In this document: piece after piece, positions 35,527 to 43,567 of the stretch
Layout of the letters: each line of letters starts with the position of its first letter
Numbering within the stretch: position 1 is the stretch's first letter
Source: an uncultured Lentisphaeria bacterium
GTDB taxonomy: Bacteria > Verrucomicrobiota > Lentisphaeria > Victivallales > Victivallaceae
Reading direction: 5' to 3'
Length of the DNA stretch: 44,727 bases
Assembly: GCA_949298075.1 (NCBI GenBank)
Contig: CASFVA010000008.1
Location: 1 to 44,727, forward strand
Position numbers and translations under genes: made by a program
The notes under the pieces: generated by a model
What the model saw: the letters and a program-made list of their open reading frames with translations, nothing else
The model's database searches: none
What the model was told of the DNA's origin: nothing

Positions 35527-36498
35527 TCATGACAATGCTGCGGTCGCCACCCCGATGCGCATATCGGCGCAGCCGTAATAAAGAAAGCGCCGGCCTTTGA
35601 ATTCGACGTATCCCTGGGCGAACACCGTATAAAACGAGATGCCGAAAATTTCATACAGACAGTCCGGGACAAGCACCGGTTCAGCGCTGCGGGCAATCAG
35701 CCGGGCCGGATCGCTGCGGTCAAACAGCGCCCATCCGGTCGAATAACAGGTCCACAGAATGTCGTGTACATAACACGGCATGACGCCGCGTGCAAAGCGC
35801 CGTGCGGGAAACCGGCCCCGGTCGCCGTTGTAAAACAACAAAATTCCATCATCAGTCAGCAGCGGCGGCGCGGCGCTTTCACACAACAATTCGTCAAAAT
35901 ATCCGCTCCGGGGACGCAATGCCGGTTCCTTCAACAGTTCCCAGGACCGCAGATCCCGGCTCCGGGCCAGAAACACGCTGCTGTTGCCCCAGTATCCGTA
36001 ATACCAGCCGTCGATCTTTTCGTTGACGATGGCAATGGCCCGTCCCGGCAGCACCTCGCCGCCCCACTCCCAATGCTTGAGATCACGTGAAAAGGCGATC
36101 AGTCCGGGCGTCCGGTCGAAATCACGAACTCCGGTGAAAGTCAGGACGTATTCATCCCCCGCTTTCACCAGCCGGGGATCCTCAAATCCCCCCTGATAGG
36201 GAGAATCCGGTTCAGGGTCAAACGCCGGAGCGTCGTCCAACACAAAATTGAACCCGTCATCACTCCAGGCCCAAACAAGGGTCGACACGCTCCAATTATC
36301 CGGACCGGAGGGCTTCCGGGTGAAATCGATTGCCCGGCAAAGCAGTCCGACGCGACCATTGTGTACGATCGCTGCCGGATTGAAAACCGCATCCGCGGCG
36401 GGACCGCCGCGCTGCGGCCGAATTATCGGATTACATCCGGCCTTTTCCAGTTTGCCGACCCAAGCCAGTCCCGACGGAAGCTGAGTTGATAAATTCAT
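35527..36498 (-). CDS. GH130-family glycoside phosphorylase/hydrolase
   Basis: A 323-residue five-bladed beta-propeller-type protein. Family marks are FNPAAIVHNGRVGLLCRA, GFEDPRLV (about residues 104-111) and the C-terminal FLYYGCADMRIGVATA. GH130 enzymes phosphorolyse or hydrolyse beta-mannosides; the individual substrate cannot be read here. It has no signal peptide, so it is cytoplasmic. GGAG (36506-36509) lies 7 nt before the ATG. It is downstream of, and in the same direction as, an AraC regulator (140-nt gap, no convincing promoter seen), so it may be read through from that gene. It converges on the PocR-AraC regulator. Confidence 0.9.
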   Translation of the reverse strand: MNLSTQLPSGLAWVGKLEKAGCNPIIRPQRGGPAADAVFNPAAIVHNGRVGLLCRAIDFTRKPSGPDNWSVSTLVWAWSDDGFNFVLDDAPAFDPEPDSPYQGGFEDPRLVKAGDEYVLTFTGVRDFDRTPGLIAFSRDLKHWEWGGEVLPGRAIAIVNEKIDGWYYGYWGNSSVFLARSRDLRSWELLKEPALRPRSGYFDELLCESAAPPLLTDDGILLFYNGDRGRFPARRFARGVMPCYVHDILWTCYSTGWALFDRSDPARLIARSAEPVLVPDCLYEIFGISFYTVFAQGYVEFKGRRFLYYGCADMRIGVATAALS

Positions 36499-36638
36499 AA
36501 TTTCACTCCTTTTTCAATAGACTGAAACTGACATCAGCCACTGCCGGAGATTCCGCCGGGTCCCCCCGGTTTTCATAAATCCAAACTGTTTCCGCTCGTC
36601 CGCGCTTCCGGGCGACTGGCCGCAAATGACAACTCCGG

Positions 36639-37469
36639 CTAAAGCGACTCCCTGGGCGGCGTCGAACGGCCGGCCGGAAATTCATGGCGGTAACGCAGCG
36701 GTGAAATCCGGTATTTCTCCTTGAACAGCCGGGAGAAATAAAAGCCGTTGCCAATGCCGCACTCCTCGGCCACCCGGCCGATCGGATACGGCGATTCCGT
36801 CAGCAGCCGGGCCGCCAGCTCCAGTCTGCAGTTGATCAGAAACTGCCGGGGCGGCAGTCCGGAGCTTTGCCGGAACAACCGCCTGAAATGCGGCAGGGTC
36901 AGATGACGCCGTTCCGCTTCGGCCGAAAAATCCCATTCCTGTTCCGGATGCCGCCTCACCTGCGACACCAGATGGCGGAAGTAGTTTTCCTGAAACGCCG
37001 GAAGCGCCGGCTGCTGCGCGGTCGATTCATGGAACTGCAGCAGCAGATCCTCGTAGAGCAGCACCGCCCGCGGCGGCGTCAGCGGAGAATAATCCCGGAG
37101 CAGTTTCATGATCCGCAGCATCGTCCCCAGGAAACGCTCCGGATCAGCGATGCGCCGGACCGAATCCGCGCCGTCCAGCGGAAGCAGACCACCGGCGACA
37201 TAGGAGGCAATCCGCGGTCCGTGGGAACAGATGAAATTGTGATGCCTGGTCTCACCCGGAAAATTTCCGTATTCGAAAAACGCTCCGGGATGGGTTATGA
37301 AGGCGTACGCCCCCTCGTATTCCTGCCGTTCCCCATGATCGACCGCCAGCCAGAACCGTCCGGCGTGATTATACTGCACACCGTAATAAACCGGAACATG
37401 GTGCGATTCCCCCCGGTGTTCCGGCTCGGAATGGTAAATACTGAAAGCATGACCGTTGAAAAATTCCAT
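36639..37469 (-). CDS. AraC-family transcriptional regulator
   Basis: A 276-residue regulator. An N-terminal cupin-like sugar-sensing domain (VPVYYGVQYNHAGRFWLAVD; GAYAFITHPGAFFEYG) precedes a C-terminal AraC double helix-turn-helix (about residues 175-265: LTLPHFRRLFRQSSGLPPRQFL, then PIGRVAEECGIGNGFYFSRLFKEKYRISPLRYR). It is divergent from the isomerase-ThuA-Gfo/Idh operon, with GTTCAT repeats between, suggesting it activates that operon and limits itself. GH130 lies directly downstream. The ribosome site is weak. Confidence 0.93.
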   Translation of the reverse strand: MEFFNGHAFSIYHSEPEHRGESHHVPVYYGVQYNHAGRFWLAVDHGERQEYEGAYAFITHPGAFFEYGNFPGETRHHNFICSHGPRIASYVAGGLLPLDGADSVRRIADPERFLGTMLRIMKLLRDYSPLTPPRAVLLYEDLLLQFHESTAQQPALPAFQENYFRHLVSQVRRHPEQEWDFSAEAERRHLTLPHFRRLFRQSSGLPPRQFLINCRLELAARLLTESPYPIGRVAEECGIGNGFYFSRLFKEKYRISPLRYRHEFPAGRSTPPRESL

Positions 37470-37494
37470 GATTCTTCGTTTTGTATAAAAAACG

Positions 37495-37515
37495 GTTCAT
37501 TTTGTTCATGTTCAT
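37495..37515. repeat. Three direct GTTCAT repeats, putative AraC operator
   Basis: GTTCAT at 37495-37500, 37504-37509 and 37510-37515. Relative to the plus-strand promoter (-10 at 37531) they cover about -47 to -27, where a consensus -35 is missing; relative to the minus-strand AraC gene they lie just after its start site. Confidence 0.5.
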
Positions 37516-37530
37516 TCCCTGAAATGCAAG

Positions 37531-37536
37531 TATAAT
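37531..37536 (+). promoter_or_regulatory. -10 element of the isomerase-ThuA-Gfo/Idh operon
   Basis: TATAAT with no matching -35 at 16-18 bp, suggesting activator dependence. Predicted start near 37543; leader about 28 nt with AGGAG 5 nt before the ATG. Confidence 0.55.
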
Positions 37537-37561
37537 ATAAGCAACGAAAAGTAAAAAACAA
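37534..37561 (-). promoter_or_regulatory. AraC regulator promoter
   Basis: Minus strand: -35 TTGTTT (37561-37556), 16-nt spacer, -10 TATATT (37539-37534). Its -10 overlaps the -10 of the divergent operon, so the two promoters probably exclude each other. Confidence 0.6.
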
Positions 37562-37570
37562 GGAGTTTTC

Positions 37571-38923
37571 ATGAAAAAGATGAAGATCGGACTGTTGTCC
37601 ATATCCAAGGCCAGCTGGTTGACTCCAGCCATCGAAGCTCTGGCCGACAAAACCTGCGCCAGCCTCAAGTCCCTGCCGGAAGAGGTGATCTTTCACGGCA
37701 TCACCACCACCGAATCCGAAGCAATCAACCGGGCGGAGGCGTTCCGGGCGGCCGGAGTTGACGCGGTCGTACTGCACCTGGCGACGTTTCCGGTCGGGGC
37801 AATCATTCCGGCGGTGGCGGCCCGGCTCGACGTACCCTTCCTGCTGGTCGGCAATCCGGAAAAACCCGGCCCCGGCAAAATGTGGGAACAGAACTCGTTC
37901 TGCGGATTGAACATGGCCGCCCACGGCATGAACCGCCTGCGCAAAATGTATTCCTACACCATGACCCGGCCGGAAAACACTGCCGAGGCCCTGCAGGTTC
38001 CTCTGGCCGCCGTCCGCGCCCGGCTGGAACTCCGCGAGCTGCGGATCGGACTGGCCGGCGGCCGGGTTCCCGGATTCTATACATCCAATTTCGATGAGCT
38101 CCAGCTGCGCCGGGAACTCGGTGTGACGGTGGAGGTCTTCGATCTGCTCGAAACCGTCAAAATCGCCGAGGCCCTGAGCGAAGAAGAGCTGACGCCAGGC
38201 CGGAAAGTGGTCATGGACAGCGCGGCCACCGTCGATTCCCTTTCCGAAGCCGATCTCGAACGGGCGGCCAGACTCTATACCGCGTTCCGGAAACTGGCCG
38301 AAAAATATGACCTCTCAACTTTCGCCGCCCGGTGCTGGCCGGAATTCCCGGACTATTTCGGCATCGCCCCCTGCGCGGTGCTCGGCATGCTCTCCGACAC
38401 CGGATTGATCACCAGCTGCGAAGGCGATGTCAATGGCGCCGTCACCATGAAACTGCTGGAATTTCTGGCCGGCGGCGGACTGCCGTTCTTTGTCGACCTC
38501 ATCAGCTGCGACGCCGCCTCCAACACCGGCGTGGTCTGGCACTGCGGTGCCGCTCCGGCCGGACTGTGCCGGAACTTCAGTGAAACCCGTCTGCGGCTCC
38601 ACATGCGGGTCGACGGCGGCGACAAGAAGGGCATCACCAACGATTTCTCGCTCAAAGCCGGACGCATCACCCTGGCCAAGCTTGATACCGATGTCAACGG
38701 CAAGCTGCGCATGCTGATCGCCCCGGGCGAAGCCATCGACACCGACCCCTTCATCCGGGGCAATCCGCTGACCATCCGCTTCGACGGGCAGGTTCCGGAA
38801 TTGATCGACACGGTCATGCGCCGGGGCTTTGAACACCATTACGCCGTAATCCACGCCGACGTCAAGGCGGCCCTGATTCAGTTCTGTGAATGGCTGGGAA
38901 TTGAAACGGTGGTGGTGGAATGA
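37571..38923 (+). CDS. L-fucose/L-arabinose isomerase family protein
   Basis: A 450-residue protein resembling the fucose/arabinose isomerase fold. The N-terminal Rossmann-like half has GVDAVVLHLATFPVGAIIPAVAA, and the middle CEGDVNGAVTMKLLEFL supplies acidic residues that could be metal ligands. A C-terminal FucI_C-like barrel has FSLKAGRITLAKL. The protein is shorter than FucI (~590) and is a member of the broader family, so the exact reaction is uncertain. AGGAG lies 5 nt before the ATG. It is first of three plus-strand genes with a ThuA-like and a Gfo/Idh protein, divergent from an AraC regulator. Confidence 0.82.
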   Translation: MKKMKIGLLSISKASWLTPAIEALADKTCASLKSLPEEVIFHGITTTESEAINRAEAFRAAGVDAVVLHLATFPVGAIIPAVAARLDVPFLLVGNPEKPGPGKMWEQNSFCGLNMAAHGMNRLRKMYSYTMTRPENTAEALQVPLAAVRARLELRELRIGLAGGRVPGFYTSNFDELQLRRELGVTVEVFDLLETVKIAEALSEEELTPGRKVVMDSAATVDSLSEADLERAARLYTAFRKLAEKYDLSTFAARCWPEFPDYFGIAPCAVLGMLSDTGLITSCEGDVNGAVTMKLLEFLAGGGLPFFVDLISCDAASNTGVVWHCGAAPAGLCRNFSETRLRLHMRVDGGDKKGITNDFSLKAGRITLAKLDTDVNGKLRMLIAPGEAIDTDPFIRGNPLTIRFDGQVPELIDTVMRRGFEHHYAVIHADVKAALIQFCEWLGIETVVVE

Positions 38924-38995
38924 GGGTTCCGCCCGAATCGGATCACCTTGAGTAGTTTCCAGTAATTTTGAGTTTGACAGGGAGAGCCATCTGCA

Positions 38996-39781
38996 ATGAA
39001 TCCGATAAGAGTCACCATCTGGAATGAATTTGTTCACGAACGGGATGTCGGTGCGGTCGGAGATTTCATCCGCTCCATCTACCCGGATGGCATTCACGCC
39101 CATCTGGCCGGACGCCTCGACGCCCCCGACCTCGCAATCCGGACCGCCACCCTCGACGAGCCCGCCAACGGCCTGCCCGAAGAGGTGCTCAACACTACCG
39201 ACGTTCTGCTTTGGTGGGGACATTGCGCCCATGACCGGGTGCCGGACGATCTGGTCACCCGGATTCAGGCCAGGGTGCTTTCCGGCATGGGCCTGATCGT
39301 GCTTCACTCCGGTCATTTTTCCAAGGTTTTCCGCCGTTTACTGGGCACCGACTGCCGGCTGCGCTGGCGTGAAATCGGTGAAAAGGAGCGCGTCTGGGTG
39401 GTCGCTCCCGGCCATCCGCTCACGGCCGGAGTGCCGGAGACATTCACGCTGCCCCACTCGGAAATGTACGGGGAACCATTCGACATTCCCGATGACGGCA
39501 AAGTGATTTTCATGTCATGGTTTGAAGGCGGCAATCCTTTCCGCAGCGGCGTGGCGTTCCAGCGCGGCGCCGGCCGGATCTTCTATTTTTCACCTGGACA
39601 CGAAACCTATCCCATCTACCACGACCCCAACATTCTGCGGGTGCTGGCCAACGCCATCCGCTGGAGCGCCGGTCCCACGCTGCCGCCCCGGGTGACGCCC
39701 CAGCCGGAGCCGCTGGAAAAGGTATCCACCCCGAATCCGCTGGCCGCCATCAACACGGCGGAGCTTCATTCCACCCGATAA
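38996..39781 (+). CDS. ThuA-like protein
   Basis: A 261-residue protein of the ThuA (trehalose-utilisation) family with a class I glutamine-amidotransferase-like fold. Marks are [47 protein letters not shown] and the C-terminal [20 protein letters not shown]. ThuA proteins occur with Gfo/Idh dehydrogenases in disaccharide breakdown through 3-keto sugars in other bacteria; that role here is inference. GGAG (38981-38984) lies 11 nt upstream. It is 72 nt after the isomerase-like gene and 26 nt before the Gfo/Idh gene. Confidence 0.9.
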   Translation: MNPIRVTIWNEFVHERDVGAVGDFIRSIYPDGIHAHLAGRLDAPDLAIRTATLDEPANGLPEEVLNTTDVLLWWGHCAHDRVPDDLVTRIQARVLSGMGLIVLHSGHFSKVFRRLLGTDCRLRWREIGEKERVWVVAPGHPLTAGVPETFTLPHSEMYGEPFDIPDDGKVIFMSWFEGGNPFRSGVAFQRGAGRIFYFSPGHETYPIYHDPNILRVLANAIRWSAGPTLPPRVTPQPEPLEKVSTPNPLAAINTAELHSTR

Positions 39782-39807
39782 ACCAAAACCGTCAGGGAAA
39801 TTCAAAC

Positions 39808-40884
39808 ATGGATTCAAAAATCAAAGTCGGCGTTCTCGGACTCGGCCGGGCCGGCATCGGCATGCACCTCAAGGAACTGGCCGAATATCCGGACCGGTTC
39901 GAAGTGACCGCGGTGGCCGACCATGATCCGGCGCGACTGGACGGACTGCCGGAAACGCTGAAAAATGTCAAACGTTACCGCAGCTGCGACGAGCTGATCG
40001 CCGACCCCGCAGTGGAGCTGGTCTCCATCGCGCTCCGGCATCCCGAACACACGCCGTACGCCATCAAGGCGCTGGAGGCCGGCAAGTATGTGAACATCGA
40101 CAAACCGATCGCGACCAACTACGAGGAAATCCAGCGTCTCAAAGCGGTGGCCGACCGTTATCCCGGCCGGCTGTTTCCCCGGCAGAACCGCCGGTTTGAA
40201 GCCCCGTTCCAGAAAGCGATGCAGCAGATTGCCACCGGGGTCCTCGGACGGATCACCATGGTCAAACTCCACCGGTCCTGCTACTACTGCCGCCGGAACG
40301 ACTGGATGACCATGACCGAATTCGCCGGCGGCCTGCTGACCAACTGGGGCCCCCACATCATCGATCAGGCGCTGCAATACATCGGCGCTCCCGTCGTGGA
40401 CATCTGGGCTGATGTGCGTTCAGTCATCAGCATCGGTGACGGGGATGACCAGATCAAGCTGATCCTCAAAGGAGCCAACGGCATCGTCGCGGACATTGAA
40501 ATTTCCGGCACCAACGCCAAACCGGGACGCGAACTGGAAGTCTGGGGCGAACGCGGCACCATGATCTATGATCCGCAGGTCAACGCGCTGGAAATGCGGT
40601 TTGTCGATCCGGCCTGCCAATTCAAACCGCTCAAACCGCATCCGGAAAATCCCCCCATGCAGTATGGCAACTTCGATGAAACGCTGACTTTCATCGAACA
40701 GAAAGTGGAAATTCCGGCCATACCGATGTCGGAAATCTGGAAGCATATCCACGCCGCGATGCGTGAGAACCGGCCGTTCCCCATCCGGCTGGAGGAATCG
40801 ATGGAAGTGGTCCGGGTCTGTGACGAAGCGTTTCGCCGCAGCAATTTCCGCCCGGCCGCCCGTTTCGTCAGTTTTCCCGACTGA
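39808..40884 (+). CDS. Gfo/Idh/MocA-family oxidoreductase
   Basis: A 358-residue NAD(P)-dependent sugar dehydrogenase-like protein. Rossmann motif VGVLGLGRAGIGMH, then HPEHTPYAIKALEAGKYVNIDKPIA with DKP in place of the usual EKP, and GGLLTNWGPHIIDQALQYIG in the catalytic half, supplying the His-Asp pair. It differs clearly from the other Gfo/Idh protein in this window. It is last of the AraC-linked operon and ends at a strong hairpin terminator. Confidence 0.92.
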   Translation: MDSKIKVGVLGLGRAGIGMHLKELAEYPDRFEVTAVADHDPARLDGLPETLKNVKRYRSCDELIADPAVELVSIALRHPEHTPYAIKALEAGKYVNIDKPIATNYEEIQRLKAVADRYPGRLFPRQNRRFEAPFQKAMQQIATGVLGRITMVKLHRSCYYCRRNDWMTMTEFAGGLLTNWGPHIIDQALQYIGAPVVDIWADVRSVISIGDGDDQIKLILKGANGIVADIEISGTNAKPGRELEVWGERGTMIYDPQVNALEMRFVDPACQFKPLKPHPENPPMQYGNFDETLTFIEQKVEIPAIPMSEIWKHIHAAMRENRPFPIRLEESMEVVRVCDEAFRRSNFRPAARFVSFPD

Positions 40885-40900
40885 ATCAAACTGATTCCGC

Positions 40901-40947
40901 CGCCGTCCGCCCGGAGTTGTTCGTGTTCTCCGGCCGGGCGGCGTTTT
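40901..40947 (+). terminator. Intrinsic terminator of the isomerase-ThuA-Gfo/Idh operon
   Basis: Two 16-nt GC-rich arms (40901-40916 and 40928-40943) pair with one G-U and one mismatch around an 11-nt loop, followed by TTTT (40944-40947). It lies 16 nt after the Gfo/Idh stop. Confidence 0.85.
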
Positions 40948-40955
40948 CACGCGCC

Positions 40956-41408
40956 TCAGAGCACCGCGCCGCCTTTCTGACGCGAGGTGAAGTCGATCAC
41001 TTCCGGCGTATGCTCGTTGACCCGCATCAGGCAGTTGACTCCCTCGCCATTGTACATCGGCCGGTCGGAATCCAGATTGCCGCTGAACTCCACCGTAATA
41101 TCCCGTTCCGCCAGGCGCCAGGTGAGCTTCGCCGTACCCCGGCAGTCGCCGGTGTATGAGAGGTCAATCTCGGGCTTCTGCGCCAGCGCGGCCCGGTAAT
41201 CCTCCCGCGACACCGTCTTGCTGTTGTGATACAGCACCAGCAGAGCCCGATAAACCAGGTCGTCAATCTGATCCCTGCTCAGCGCCCGGTAGCGGACGCC
41301 ATCCACTTCCACCCAGTCGTAATAACATCCGGCCGCCGGCAGCACCACCGCCGCCGGCGCCGCTGCGGCCATCACCGCCGCCATCAGTTTGACCAGCCGT
41401 TTCATCAT
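40956..41408 (-). CDS. Putative small lipoprotein of unknown function
   Basis: A 150-residue protein; I do not recognise its family. The start at 41408 has GGAGG 7 nt upstream; the frame extends to 41513 but would overlap recO, whose stop is at 41438. The N-terminus is a basic-hydrophobic signal (MMKRLVKLMAAVMAAAAPAA) ending in LPAAGC, a plausible lipobox with lipidated Cys28. The mature part begins YYDWVEVDGVRYRALSRDQID, has a patch of beta-type sequence and is mostly hydrophilic. It is predicted to be membrane-anchored outside the cytoplasm. It follows recO by 29 nt and is last in the gatB-recO run. Confidence 0.72.
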   Translation of the reverse strand: MMKRLVKLMAAVMAAAAPAAVVLPAAGCYYDWVEVDGVRYRALSRDQIDDLVYRALLVLYHNSKTVSREDYRAALAQKPEIDLSYTGDCRGTAKLTWRLAERDITVEFSGNLDSDRPMYNGEGVNCLMRVNEHTPEVIDFTSRQKGGAVL

Positions 41409-41437
41409 ACCTCTGCCTCCAGTTAACTGCGTCGCGG

Positions 41438-42052
41438 TCAACGCCTGAGCTGGTGGTAATCCAGCAGAGAGTTGAGCCACAAATGAAGTCGCCGCCAGTA
41501 TCCGGCATCGCATCGGGGCAGCTCGGAATTTTCAATTCCGGCAGCCACCAGATTTTCCATGAATTCATTCTGCTGCCCGGTACGTCCCTCAGGCAACAGA
41601 CCGTTTTCGTACAAATAAACGCTTTTAATCACCACCGCGCACTGCTCCGGAGTCCAGGCGGAGGCCGCCCCGGGCGCCGCCAGGTGCGACAATACTGAAC
41701 GCAGAGCATCATAGGTGAACGGCTGCGCCAGGTTGACCGCCAGGTTTTTCAGCAGAAACGCGGCGATTTTGCCCGCCAGCCGGAATGAACCGGCATGAGC
41801 GGCCAGCGCATCGAAATCCGTCAGCAATTCCAGGCGGTCGGCAGTGAACAGTTCGCTGCCTCCCTCGTCCCGGTACTCCACTTCCAGCTCCCGGAATAAA
41901 TCCGCCGCCGGCAGGGATTTTTCTGAAACTGCCTGCGCCCGGTGCGCCACCAGCGACAGACTGCCGCAATCCGGACTGATGCCGCGCAGCAGCAGCGCAC
42001 TCTCACGGTAAGGCCTTTTCTCCAAAACAATTATACTGGTGGAAACTATCAC
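41438..42052 (-). CDS. recO: RecO-like DNA repair protein
   Basis: A 204-residue protein whose N-terminus (IIVLEKRPYRESALLLRGISPDCGSLSLVAHRAQA) fits the RecO OB fold, followed by a helical region. RecO helps load RecA on SSB-coated DNA. It is shorter than the usual ~240 residues, and the zinc-binding cysteine set of many RecO proteins is absent, so the call rests on the first ~70 residues. The start is GTG at 42052, 18 nt after the gatB stop; the purine-rich stretch GAGGGGG overlapping that stop is 13 nt upstream, so initiation may depend on coupling. Confidence 0.62.
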   Translation of the reverse strand: MIVSTSIIVLEKRPYRESALLLRGISPDCGSLSLVAHRAQAVSEKSLPAADLFRELEVEYRDEGGSELFTADRLELLTDFDALAAHAGSFRLAGKIAAFLLKNLAVNLAQPFTYDALRSVLSHLAAPGAASAWTPEQCAVVIKSVYLYENGLLPEGRTGQQNEFMENLVAAGIENSELPRCDAGYWRRLHLWLNSLLDYHQLRR

Positions 42053-42070
42053 TTGATCTGCGCTGCCCCC

Positions 42071-43513
42071 TCAGCCGTCAAGCTGTTTTTTCAACTCGGC
42101 CACCACCAGCTGAGGATTGGCCCGCCCCCGGCTCAGTTTCATAACCTGACCCACCAGGTACTGCAGAATTTTAGCATTGCCGGCCCGGTACTCGCCGACC
42201 TGCCGGGGATTGGCCTCAATCGCCTCACTCACCAGTTGGACGATGGCTCCGGCATCACTGACCTGCGACAGGCCGCGCTCTTCGACAATGCTTTTGGGAG
42301 AACGCCCCTCCGCCAGCATGACGGCAAAAACCTCTTTGCCGATTTTGCCGCTGATGGCCCCGGAGGCAATCAGGTCGGTCAGTTCCGCAAGCGCCCCGGG
42401 TTTCACCCGGCACTGCTCAAGAGTGGTTTTTTCCGCGGAAAGCGCCGCCAGCAGTTCGGAAATCACCCAGTTGGCCACCAGTTTGGGCTGTTTGGCCTTT
42501 TCAGCGGCGCATTCAAACCACTGCGCCAGTTCCCGGTCGGCAGTCAGTACCCCGGCATCGTAGGCGGTCAGACCGAAATCGCGCTCGTAACGCGCCCGCT
42601 TGGCTTCCGGCATTTCCGGGAGCTCCCGCCGGAACTCCTCAATGTCGGCATCGGAAAACACCACCGGCATCAGATCCGGATCCGGAAAATAACGGTAGTC
42701 GTGGGCCGATTCCTTGGTGCGCATGAGATAGCTTTCACCGCTGTCATCATTCCAGCCGCGGGTTTCCTGCTGCAGAACCACGCCGCGGTCAAGCAGATCC
42801 GCCTGACGCCAGATTTCATAGTCAATGGCCCGGTGCACGGCCCGGAAGCTGTTGAGGTTCTTCAGCTCTATTTTAGTACCGAACTCCGTCGCCCCCGCCG
42901 GCCGCAGTGAAATGTTCACATCACAGCGCATCTGCCCCTTTTCCATGTCGCAGTCGCCAATTCCGCCATACTGCATGATCTCCTTGAGGCAAGTCAGATA
43001 GGCGTATGCCTCGTCGGCGCTGCGCATGTCAGGCTCGCTCACCACTTCCATCAGCGGTACGCCGGCCCGGTTGTAGTCCACTCCGCTGGCTCCGCCGAAA
43101 TGGGTGAGCTTGGCCACGTCCTCCTCCAGATGAATCCGGGTGATGCCAATCGCCTTCTCCGGCAGCGGAGCCCCGGAAAATCCGGTCCCGGACAGCCGGA
43201 TTGCTCCCCGCGAGCAGAACGGCAGATCGTACTGCGAAATCTGGTAGTTCTTCGGCATGTCAGGATAAAAATAACTCTTGCGGTCGAACTTGCTGAACCT
43301 GGCAATTTCGCACCCGGTCAGCAGTCCCGCCCGAACCGTCGCCCGGATCGCCTCGCGGTTGGGAGACGGCAGAACCCCGGGATACCCCATGCAGACCGGA
43401 CAGACATTGGTGTTCGGTTCATCACCGAACCGGTTGGCACAGGAACAGAACATTTTGCTGCGGGTCCGCACCTGGATATGCGTTTCCAACCCGATTACCG
43501 CTTCATACTTCAT
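42071..43513 (-). CDS. gatB: Aspartyl/glutamyl-tRNA amidotransferase subunit B
   Basis: tRNA-binding, kinase-transamidase subunit of GatCAB, which converts misacylated Glu-tRNA(Gln) or Asp-tRNA(Asn) with glutamine ammonia. It is 480 residues, normal length. The start at 43513 is the ATG of MKYEAVIGLETHIQV, the conserved N-terminus; the upstream TTG in the same frame is not needed. Marks: KMFCSCANRFGDEPNTNVCPVCMGYPG (zinc cysteines), KSYFYPDMPKNYQISQYDLP and the EIKNLNS-type KIELKNLNSFR; the C-terminal YqeY/GatB tail domain binds tRNA. gatA and gatC are not in the window. It lies 48 nt downstream of the DUF4432-like gene and 18 nt upstream of recO. Confidence 0.97.
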   Translation of the reverse strand: MKYEAVIGLETHIQVRTRSKMFCSCANRFGDEPNTNVCPVCMGYPGVLPSPNREAIRATVRAGLLTGCEIARFSKFDRKSYFYPDMPKNYQISQYDLPFCSRGAIRLSGTGFSGAPLPEKAIGITRIHLEEDVAKLTHFGGASGVDYNRAGVPLMEVVSEPDMRSADEAYAYLTCLKEIMQYGGIGDCDMEKGQMRCDVNISLRPAGATEFGTKIELKNLNSFRAVHRAIDYEIWRQADLLDRGVVLQQETRGWNDDSGESYLMRTKESAHDYRYFPDPDLMPVVFSDADIEEFRRELPEMPEAKRARYERDFGLTAYDAGVLTADRELAQWFECAAEKAKQPKLVANWVISELLAALSAEKTTLEQCRVKPGALAELTDLIASGAISGKIGKEVFAVMLAEGRSPKSIVEERGLSQVSDAGAIVQLVSEAIEANPRQVGEYRAGNAKILQYLVGQVMKLSRGRANPQLVVAELKKQLDG

Positions 43514-43544
43514 GACGTTTTCTATCAATACTTTAACAATGATT

Positions 43545-43567
43545 AAAAAACCGTGCCCGTGTCACGG
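43545..43567 (-). terminator. Weak terminator between the DUF4432-like gene and gatB
   Basis: Minus-strand transcript: CCGTG (43567-43563), 7-nt loop, CACGG (43555-43551), then six U. The stem is only 5 bp and overlaps the stop codon of the upstream gene, so read-through into gatB is possible. Confidence 0.5.

Noticed and set aside
37295-37924. Minus-strand 209-residue frame across the AraC-isomerase spacer
   Set aside because: Overlaps the divergent promoters and both neighbouring genes out of frame.
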